64,000 nucleotides of DNA from positions 62,001 to 126,000 of the forward strand of contig CAJHNH020004591.1 in the NCBI GenBank assembly GCA_905116865.2, given 5' to 3'. Position numbers and translations under genes: made by a program. Shown here piece after piece: positions 20,162-30,100 of the stretch. A model generated the notes under the pieces. It made no database searches. It saw only the letters and a list, made by a program, of their open reading frames with translations, and was not told where the DNA came from. The stretch's first letter is position 1, and each line of letters starts with the position of its first letter. Source of the stretch: Candidula unifasciata. Taxonomy: Eukaryota > Mollusca > Gastropoda > Stylommatophora > Geomitridae.

Positions 20162-20401
20162 CTGACTGACTGACTGACTGACTTTCTACCCCACAAGGAC
20201 ATCACACAAGCGATAAACACCCGATGACACAAAGTGCCACCACACGGATGAGGATCACAGTGGAGAGGTCCCAGAGAAAACGACATTGGCCATAATGATG
20301 GCCTGCCTATATTGCGGCCCCTGGCAAAAGCCAGAGTGGGGCTTCAAATAACAAAAAATTACGTCCTAAGAAGGACGTAAGGAATATTAACTTACTACTA
20401 T
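20162..20401 (+). mobile_element. SINE-H copy with 14-bp target-site duplication
   Basis: 240 bp bounded by ATGAGATGTTTTGA on both sides (20148-20161, 20402-20415). It has a five-unit GACT run on the left and the hairpin TTACGTCC-TAAGAA-GGACGTAA near the right end, followed by about 20 bp of A/T-rich tail that belongs to the insertion. Confidence 0.92.
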
Positions 20402-20775
20402 ATGAGATGTTTTGAGACGGCTGTGAATAAAACCAGAAGAGATCGAGTGAGAAACGACGTGATCACAAGAACTGTTGGAACAACACCCATCATCAAATTT
20501 ATTCAGAAACATTAAATGGCATGGTTTGGCTATCTAATGAGAATACAAACAACGAGGCCAACAGCAAGAGTGTATAACCTGAAAATAGAAACATCTAGAG
20601 GCAGGGTAAGACACAGATGAACATGGATTGAAGGAGTCACTGATACCTTGAGAGTGCATATTATCACGGAATATCAAGCGACCCAGCGCGCACTGGGTCG
20701 GCTGCCGAGTCGTTTGATGAACTGCAATACCTAGTGAATTAAGCAGATATTGACACAAGAAGAAAGAAGAAGAAG
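20402..20775 (+). pseudogene. LINE C-terminal fragment, second copy of the 19.7-kb segment
   Basis: ATAAAACCAGAAGAGATCGA and GTGAGAAACGACGTGATCAC nearly repeat 19725-19775. Peptides include NKTRRDRVRNDVITRTVGTT and YLMRIQTTRPTARVYNLKIE. It ends in an AGAAGAAAGAAGAAGAAG tail. Either two insertions or a local duplication of one LINE. Confidence 0.7.
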
Positions 20776-21235
20776 AATCCGGCTGCAGTCTGGCTTAACT
20801 GTACTATTTAAGTATTTCTAATAATTAACACCGCAGTCACTAGAAGTTAACATTTACTGGAGTTATATCCCTTGAGTACCTACATATATTGTTACACCCC
20901 TTGAAAAAATTAAGTGTGACAAAACTATATCTCGCTGTTGTTTCTAAATTCCAAGTCTGGAAAGTAGCTGTAGTTTTTCTTTAGCGGTGGGTTCCGTGTT
21001 AGAGTAGTGGTTAGTACCAGTGTTCCCCTAAGTCGGCTGGGGTAATCGAGGCGGCGGTAGCTTCGTCGGTCAAATTTTGGCGAAAGGGGAAAGGGACGAG
21101 CTTCCGGGCATTGAATAAACATACGGCAGTGGTGAAGATAAAGAAGAAGTAGAAGACAGGAAAATGTCATTTTTCATTACCTATCCCGGACGAAGCCGGG
21201 AAATTAATACGAGTTATTTATAAACTGTGGCCATT
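20776..21235. other. Intergenic sequence with a possible tRNA-like SINE remnant
   Basis: About 20990-21175 contains GTGTTAGAGTAGTGGTTAGT, weakly like an A box, and an AGATAAAGAAGAAG stretch. The rest shows nothing recognised. Confidence 0.35.
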
Positions 21236-21243
21236 CTGTAAGG

Positions 21244-21703
21244 CAGAGGTTATCAAACTGGGTGCCGCGGCAATAATTAATAATTTTTCAAAATCTGCTT
21301 CAGATCAGCGAAGACAGCAGATTAAAACAGAAATAACGTTAAGGAAGCCAAGAAGAGTTCTGGATGCAGGTGTATTGAGATAACAATGCTATTAGCAAGG
21401 CTGCAGTGCATTGTCAAAGTACACTTACATGAAGAACAGATACAGGACCAGACTTGCTGGGTCAATTAATTTGAGGGTAAAATTAACAAAACTTCCCATA
21501 TACACAAAGGAAATAATGAAACATTCATCAAAATAGTTTCATCCATCGCATTAATGACAACTGAACATTAAATATGCACTGATTTTCTTATTTCCCTAAG
21601 TACTCAAATCACTTTAAGTGTAGATGTGAAATTACCACAAATAATTGAATACGAATTTTTTTTGGACAAGGGTGCCGCGGCGAAAATAGTTTGAGAATCA
21701 CTG
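21244..21703. mobile_element. Non-autonomous hAT-like element
   Basis: Terminal repeats CAGAGGTTATCAAACT...GGGTGCCGCGG and the reverse complement of CCGCGGCGAAAATAG...TTTGAGAATCACTG are typical hAT ends. The 8-bp flanks are CTGTAAGG (21236-21243) and GTGTAAGG (21704-21711), 7 of 8 matching. The 460-bp interior has no transposase. Confidence 0.75.
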
Positions 21704-21754
21704 GTGTAAGGGATGTTCTTTGTTTAAATAGTGTCCATGTGTAACGGTGTTTCC

Positions 21755-21980
21755 TGATCCAATCCAGACATCTCGTTGTGGGATGCAATTTTTCGTTTTT
21801 TGAAGCCCCACCCTGACTCTTGCCAGGGGCCGCAATATAGCCCGACCATAAATATGGTCTAATGGCTGAAACGCAGGATTCTGGGACCTCTCCACGGTGA
21901 TCCTCATCCACATGGTGTCACTTTGTGTCATCGGGTGTGTATCGCTTGTGTGATGTCCTTGTGGGGTAAAAAACTACTAC
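21755..21980 (-). mobile_element. SINE-H copy, reversed
   Basis: Bounded by the 13-bp duplication TAACGGTGTTTCC (21742-21754, 21981-21993). Its terminal stem has decayed to GCATC...GATG, and the repeat at the other end is TAGTAGTAGTT rather than GACT. Confidence 0.9.
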
Positions 21981-21993
21981 TAACGGTGTTTCC

Positions 21994-22598
21994 GTTTTAG
22001 CAACGCTAATTGTGTACATGGTCGGTGGGTGTGTCAATGATGCCCTGCATCTGGACAGTCCTGTGTTCAACAATGACATATGTCTACAATATGTTATGCT
22101 AGCATATCTGAATTTGCTGCACACTGGGGATTCCCATACATGCTCAGTCTTCCTATGCAACAGCCAGCGCAAGGTCCCCCAGTTGGCTGTCCCAGGCTAC
22201 ACTAGGCTTCACTCCCAGGTCACGTAGCAGGATTAGCATCAGAGACTTGTCATCTTTCACCTGCTTCCACAACGTGTCCTCAAAAACATAAATCAATAAA
22301 CTCAAGCACAACAAACACAAAGCCACAAACCCACATGTTTTATATGATCTGGCGCTACGTCAAAGTTTCCTAAAGGGGTAAATCCTTGTTTCAAGAAAAT
22401 CACGTTACTCTCTGAAGTGGTAAATGAAAACTGTGGTAATTGCCTGACAAGTAATTTATTATTTCAATCCGTCCCTCACTACGGGGTCTAGAGGAGATGC
22501 GGGTTAAAACCGAAGACCTTAGGACCCGTAGACAAGTGCCTAGTAACTGCGCTATTGTGGCTTCCTTCAGACCTAGTTCTACATCCGGCCTGGTTGAG
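21994..22598. other. Intergenic sequence, with a tRNA-like SINE head on the minus strand
   Basis: 22470-22565 reversed gives GAAGCCACAATAGCGCAGTT with a degenerate B-box region, resembling a SINE head. Nothing recognised in 21994-22469. Confidence 0.4.
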
Positions 22599-22815
22599 TT
22601 CATTCAGTGAAAACGATGGATGACATCACAACATGGCTACTTCAAGACCAGCTCAAGCTGATACGTTTAAACGTAGCGTAGCCCGGTTTGGTGACGTCAG
22701 CAGCATGGCCCGTCAGCTGGAGCCGGTCTTGGCTACTTCCTCCTATCTCACCAGAACAAGGTCCGGATGTAGGTCAGAAGCATGCTGGCTTTTAACTTGT
22801 TGATCCCCCATCCGT
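22599..22815 (-). pseudogene. Duplicated 3' end of the PC-esterase-like gene
   Basis: 22599-22641 plus 22733-22807 match 23412-23530 of the neighbouring gene. On the minus strand it encodes YGWGINKLKASMLLTYIRTL then FW and an early TGA, versus YGWGINKLKANMLMTYIRTS then FWGDGRK. It is cut on the 5' side by a SINE-N at the codon following DGxH, and carries a MITE in the downstream part. This is the remnant of a second gene copy. Confidence 0.8.
22642..22732. mobile_element. Small TIR element (MITE), copy 2
   Basis: 91 bp with ends TCAAGACCAGCTC/GAGCCGGTCTTGG and the target duplication CTACT (22637-22641, 22733-22737). The paralogous segment at 23440-23460 has the uninterrupted empty site GGCTACTTCCTCC. 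The core TTTGGTGACGTCAGCAGC is shared with 17082-17163. Confidence 0.85.
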
Positions 22816-23402
22816 AGTAAAAGTAAAGTAAAGGACCTTTTTCCACGCCTTCAAGTGTACTGGGCATATAGGGCCAGGCTTATATTTTATAGACCAGTCG
22901 CGCTCCCTGTGTGACTTGGTCAACATCACCGCCACCACCCGTGAGCTGCGGATTGCATTTGGAATGTTTTTTCGACTGTGACCAACGTGTTGGTGTGTAA
23001 ATTGTAGATTCAGAAAATGGCGCGATGTCTGTCGTGCAGTGTTGTGGTGCCCGTATGTGATTAAAATTGATCGCGTGGGCAACTGCTGATCCGCTGGCGA
23101 CTTCTGCTACCATCAATGATGAACTGCAATTCTAATACTGTGATAAACATTCTGTGTGTTTTTCGTTGGCACAGGAGCGGAGCAAAGATGGGGTGACCCG
23201 TTTGCTATGAAGCTGAAACTATGACTACCAGACCAGGCCAACCACCTTTAATTCGCATGACTTTCTCTGGTACCCACTTAAGGCTGGGTTGACCTGGGAT
23301 GCCAAGGTTGTCATGAAAAAGTACCATTCCGTGAGAATCTGAACCTACGACTTACAGATCCTCAGGCGAGCGTCTAGCCGCTACACCACGGTGGCTTCCG
23401 AA
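22808..23402 (-). mobile_element. SINE-N copy with internal extra sequence
   Basis: The right part reversed is a tRNA-like head, GCCACCGTGGTGTAGCGGCT with AGGTTCAGATTC, followed by the central ACCCAGCC..AAGTGGGTACC block at about 23265-23290. The left part (22808-22925) is the family 3' region with a reversed GGTCCTTTACTTTACTTTT end. About 260 bp between them is absent from other copies and unassigned. Confidence 0.65.
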
Positions 23403-23446
23403 GATTGAGTACTTCAGTGGAAACAATAGATGACATCACAACATGG

Positions 23447-26400
23447 CTACTTCCTCCCATCTCCCCAGAACGAGGTCCGGATGTAGGTCATCAGCATATT
23501 CGCTTTCAACTTGTTGATCCCCCAGCCGTAGTGGGTCCCATCAAAACTGACTGTACCGTTGCTAAAACTGAACGTATCCAGGACCGGAACTCCCCATCGT
23601 TTCAAAACGTGACTGATCTCTGAGTTATAATGCTGGACACCGTCGGCCGATTGCTGCGGAAACCTGGGGGACTTCAGTAGTCCAGGGGCGTGTGCTCCTA
23701 CCCACAATATACCAGGCCGTAGGCGGGTCAAGTCTAGACCAGGAGCTGGATCGGTCTGTAAAAAGGCAGACGAACTGGCCAGGTCGGTGGCATATTTCTG
23801 ATACAAGTCTGCTAACAGTGATTCGCCTACATGGTTACCGTCAGCCTGACGATGATGTGCATCCTTGAAATTTCTTTTGTTGCTATCGTACATAATCTTT
23901 TGATCTTTGATCTTCTCCTATCACGAGCTGCGGGCGAGTCGAACCACCAGTCCGTCCATTTTCAAAGTTCGTGACCCGTTTTCTCGAAAAGGGAGATGTG
24001 TTTTTTAAATCAGCAGCTACTTCCGGTTTGATGACGTTTGAAGTCGATGGGCTCCAACCGAGAATATCCCAAACTCTCATCAGTTTCTGAATGTCCAGTT
24101 CGGCTGACATATTTGTAGAGAGATGCTGGCGAAGGTTCAAGAAAGGGTGGAGAAACTTCTTGGACACCACTGTGGGGTTGAAGTTGTCGTGGATCCCTAG
24201 ACCCAGGACTACAAGTGAGCTGCCGGACTGACGGAGGTCAACAAGAAGCTGGTGTATCACTGGCAGGTCGGCCACGGAGAACATCTCAACGTATTGTACC
24301 TGGATAATTGCAAGACAAGATGTGAGTCAGCAATGACATCTCTATAGTGTGTGTGTGTTTGTGTGTGTGTGTGAATTAAATAGGGTGAGGGAGAGAAAGA
24401 GAGAATATCACCCACCGTACCTGGACAAGCACAACACAAGACATGCGTCGTCACTGTCATCCACTACACACACGTGAGAGACAGAGACAGAGAAATAGAG
24501 ACAGCGCACGAAAGAGGGGAGAGAGAATGACCTTATTAATCGTACCCAGACAGGCATAAGACAAGACGTGAGTCGCCAGTGTCATCCAGACACACGTGTG
24601 TGTTTGTGTGCATATATATGTAATTGACTTGAGGATCTATTTACCCTGTTAATAATTTGGGCTTGGCTACACTTGTGAATCTGAGATATGCTGACGACAC
24701 AATGTTGCTAGCAGAGAGTGAGCAGGAGTTGCAAGACCTAGTGGGGCAAGTAAACAGAAGGAGTGCAGAATTTGGATTAGATATAAATTTGAAAAAGACA
24801 CAAACCATGATATTTAGCAAAGAAAATAATCAGCTAAGAATGAATATCACAGTGAACGGGGTGAAATTGGAACAAGTTAAAAATTTATTATATCTTGGAC
24901 AAGTAATAACATGTGACTGCAGAAGTGAAACAGAAGTCAAGAAAAGAGTAGGGATGGCCAAAAACATTTTCAACAACATGCAAAAGTTACTGGCATCAAG
25001 AGAAATAAGCAATACATTAAAAATGAGAATTGTCAAATGTTATGTATTCTCAACCTTACTGTATGGCACAGAGACATGGACAATGAACAAACAACTGGAG
25101 AATCGTATCAATTCTTTGGAGATGTGGATATACAGAAGATTAGGTCGTGTTTCATGGAAACAAAAGCTATCAAATACAGAGGTACTGGGGAAATTGAGAA
25201 TGAAAAGAGAGTTGCTAGGGGAAATAAAAAAGAGACAAGTGAAATATTTGGCCACATTAAAAGAGATAACAGTATTGTAAAGATAATCCTAGAGGGAAAG
25301 GTTCAAGGTAGTAGAGCAAAAAGCAGACAGCGTTACAAGTGGGCGGATAACATCAAGAGATGGACGAACAGCAGTATGAGTGAGTGTACATCAAGGGCAA
25401 GAGACAGGGCTTGTTGGAGATCCATTGCCGCCAACCTTAATTGTGGAGACGGCACCTGATTGAATTGAACACTTGTGAATTAAAACTGACAGGTTTGCAG
25501 ATCAGGACTCGCCGGAAGCGGCCTGTGAGTCGAAAAGTTAATATAAGTCCCAGCTCAGCAGAGAAGGCTCTCTTTGCTCTTTGGTCTCGTCAGTGGCCCT
25601 AAGGAAATGTGGTCCTCCGATCGTAGCGGAACTGTACAGGGTGGGTCGAGAGAGATTACCTGGCTTACTGGTTTCGTCTTTGGCGTTCTCTTCAATGTGT
25701 AGATTATGTTAAATCTAGTTTTGACGAACGTGGTCTGTTTGACTACGTTGTCGATTGCTAATGTACTGTTGTCTGCGAAGCACGCTAGTTTTTGCTCAAG
25801 AAAATTAACAAACGTTAAATGCGATTATTAAATTCCATTTATTTGATTCAGAATATGACTTCGCGCACATCGTCTGTCTAGGCGCTGTCTATGTAGTTGG
25901 ATGTTGTAGTAGTTGTTGTGTAATTTACTATTCACATAATCATCTCTTGAACAATGGAGTAATATGTCATGGTTCCTGCGCCAGAAAAAAAAATTAAAAA
26001 ATTTCCAGGAACTATTTATTCTCCTAACTACATTTCTTGTCCTGTTTCTTCTTTTATCTCTTCCCGGGTAGCTCAAAATGTTTTGATGTGGAGTATTTTG
26101 AGTAGGTTATTTGAGACGATTACTGGTTGTTTATGTAATTTATTTAACATTATATGGCGTGATATACCTGCATAGACCATTGCCATTAGTGTGAGTTAAG
26201 TTGCATATTTTATGGTGCTCATGAGTTCCCAGCCTGGTGGTTTAACTGGCAAACTAGGGTCGGTGGTGCTACCATAGCATTGATAACCATTGATAAATGG
26301 TGATTAAACCCAGAGTTGATGGTGCTAAATGGCACTGATGACCTTTATCACAAATGATATTTGGCAATAGATGCCTAGGTCAGAAGAAGAAATAATTTTT

Positions 26401-27109
26401 TTATATTTAAATGTAGAAATGGACAGGGGGTCTATGTCTGTTATTTTACAGATAACGGTATTAACAGGTTGCTGATCTGTTAGCAGCTGTCAGTACTTTA
26501 GCTGTTATTCATTGGTTTACCAGTTTCTCGCACTTAGTTTTCGCCACTAATCTGCTAGTAGTTTTCTTTTAGTTGTTTTTTGTTCACTTAGTATGTTTAT
26601 TTGTTATTCGAGGTATATCATCATGTATGGTCTTGTGTCGATAGTCGGTGTAAAACCTTCCTGCAGCAGCTGATTGAGTGAAATACAGTTTCTGTTCTTG
26701 TAGACTGAAATGTTTTGTCATTTAGTGTACTTGGTTTTACTGTCACTGCTAATTAAGACTTCATACAGAACTTCTTCTGTCAGGGCTAAGACACATTAAG
26801 TCTCAGTCGCTACTTGACGAACTTATTTTTCTAGTTACTAAAGCTGCTTGGGTGTGGGTTTTGGCTTCCACTCACCACGACATACTTTGTTGGAGCTCTT
26901 GTAGGCTTGGAGTAGAGATAAGTTCAGGGAATAGATTTATCTTATCCTTCACTATGCTACACCTCTCTCTTAACAACATTCCTCTTAGACTTTGCATAAA
27001 GGAAATAGGTGGGGGTGGGGGTGAGATCGTCTCTACGAATAGTTCCTGGACAAGCAAAAGACAAAATGCTAGGCGTCAACCTCATCACTATACATGTGTG
27101 TGTGTGTGT

Positions 27110-27179
<70 letters not shown>

Positions 27180-30100
27180 CTTAAAGTATTGTACATGGAC
27201 AAATAAAAGATGCGAGTCATTAAAGTTAACACTATACATGTATGTGTAAGAGACTGCATTATGCATAAAGTGTGTATATTCTGGTTTGCACTTCCTTCGA
27301 GATCAATTCCAAACAAGCCAAATCCCTTTTCACTCGAATACTCGTAGCCAGGAGAAGGCAACGGGCGGATACAAGTATAAACATACAGACATACGAAATG
27401 ATAGAGATACAAACGTGCAGACAAACGAACTACCATACAAATGGACACAGTTAAACGTAGAGGCAAACTTACTGATAAATACACAGAAGAACATACGGAC
27501 AACGTAATGTTAAACAAACACGCATTCATTATAGACACCATGCCTATAAGTTCTCACCTTGACCTTGCCATGACACAGCACCCTGTCGGGGTCAAGGTAT
27601 GCCCTGCAAACCTCTGCTGTGATTTGGTTATGACCCAGACATCGGCCTTTGATATCTAGGATATGATTGAGTGTGGGGATTTACATTAAAAATCAGTTAA
27701 AGTGAAACATTGTGTGTGGTGTGTGTGTGTGCGAGCAAACCAGCCTTTAGTTGATCTTTCAGCTTGTGTGTGTGTGTGTGCGCGCGCGCAAACCAGCCTT
27801 GAGTTTGTCTTTCAGCTTGTGTGTGTGCGCGCGCGCGCAAACCATCTTTGAATTTGTCTTTCAGCTTGTGTGTGTGTGCGCGCGCGCACAAGGACATGAT
27901 TATTAACAGGTTTCATGGGAATATTCAACTTACAACGAATGATTACCGAGTAACAGATTGAATGTGCGAGTTGAGAGAAACAGATGGGAGAATGAAAAAA
28001 CTGAAACAGATGGATGAATATATAATAATGTATGAGCGGAGACAATCAAAAAGAAGAGCGTATTAGTTGAGAGGAAATCGTGAATCCAAGTACCTCTAGG
28101 TATATCCTCCTTCATCGCCCCATTGACCTCGTTGGTGAGAATGATCACCAGTGCAGCAAACATATGCCTGATAAAAGAATCCCCAACGAAGTAAAGGCTC
28201 ATGCCCTCCAGCAACTGACAGGCCCGGTCAGCGTTAAACTCCATCACTGGACAGCGGTCATCTGTAGGCTGCCAGTGGGCAAACTCTGCATGGACGGCTT
28301 GTCTCTCGTCAAGACAGGTGGGGCATCTGCAGTCTTCTTGTGCCAATAGCTGGCAACTGTTGGAAGAGAGTTCCAGAGATGATTGCCTGCAAGATGAAGC
28401 TAGCCGTGAAACTGTTCACGCCAGCGTACAACATTTAATATCGGCATAGCTCCCTCGAGATAGATATTATGGCTGCCTAGATACGCATATCGTGGCTTCT
28501 CAGATACAAACATTGTGGCTTCCTAGTTACATTATGACTACCTAGATACAGACATCATGGTTTCCTACATACATTATGGCTTCTTAGATACTTCTTAGAT
28601 ACAGATATCATGGCTTCCTTGATACAGACATCATGGCTTCCTTGATACAGACAACGTAGTTTCCTAGATACATGCCTTCTTAGATACAGATATCATGGCT
28701 TCTTGGATACAGATATCATGGCTTCTAGATACAGATATCATGGCTTCTAGATACAGATATCATGGCTTCTAGATACATATATCATGGCTTCTTGGATACA
28801 GATATCATGGCTTCTTAGATACAGATATCATGGCTCCTAGATACAGATATCATGGCTTCTTAGATACAGATATCATGGCTCCTAGATACAGATATCATGG
28901 CTTCTTAGATACAGATATCATGGCTTCTTAAATACATATATCATGGCTTCTTAGATACATATATCATGGCTTCTTAGATACAGATATCATGGCTTCTTAG
29001 ATACAGATATCATGGCTTCTTAGATACAGATATCATGGCTTCTTAGATACAGATATCATGGCTTCTTGGATACAGATATCATGGCTTCCTAGATACGGAT
29101 GTCATGATTTCTTAGACACAGTCAACATGGTGCCCTAGACACAGTCAACATGATGTCCTAGACACAGTCAACATGATGTCCTAGACACAGTCAACATGGT
29201 GCCCTAGACACAGTCAACATGATGTCCTAGACACAGTCAACATGGTGCCCTAGACACAGTCAACATGATGTCCTAGACACAGTCAACATGGTGCCCTAGA
29301 CACAGTCAACATAATGTCCTAGACACAGTCAACATGGTGTCCTAGACACAGTCAACATGGTGTCCTAGACACAGTCAACATGATGTCCTAGACACAGTCA
29401 ACATGGTGTCCTAGACACAGTCAACATGATGTCCTAGACACAGTCAACATGATGTCCTAGACACAGTCAACATAATGTCCTAGACACAGTCAACATGATA
29501 TCCTAGACACAATCAACATAATGTCCTAGACACAGTCAACATGATGTCCTAGACACAGTCAACATGATGTCCTAGACACAGTCAACATGATGTCCTAGAC
29601 ACAGTCAACATAATGTCCTAGACACAGTCAACATGATGTCCTAGACACAGTCAACATGGTGTCCTAGACACAGTCAACATGGTGTCCTAGACACAGTCAA
29701 CATGATGTCCTAGACACAGTCAACATGATGTCCTAGACACAGTCAACATGATGTCCAAGACACAGTCAACATGGTGTCCTAGACACAGTCAACATGGTGT
29801 CCTAGACACAGTCAACATGGTGTCCTAGACACAGTCAACATGATGTCCTAGACACAGTCAACATGGTGTCCTAGACACAGTCAACATAATGTCCTAGACA
29901 CAGTCAACATAATGTCCTAGACACAGTCAACATAATGTCTTAGACACAGTCAACATGGTGTCCTAGACACAGTCAACATGATGTCCTAGACACAGTCAAC
30001 ATAATGTCCTAGACACAGTCAACATGATGTCCTAGACACAGTCAACATGGTGTCCTAGACACAGTCAACATAATGTCCTAGACACAGTCAACATAATGTC

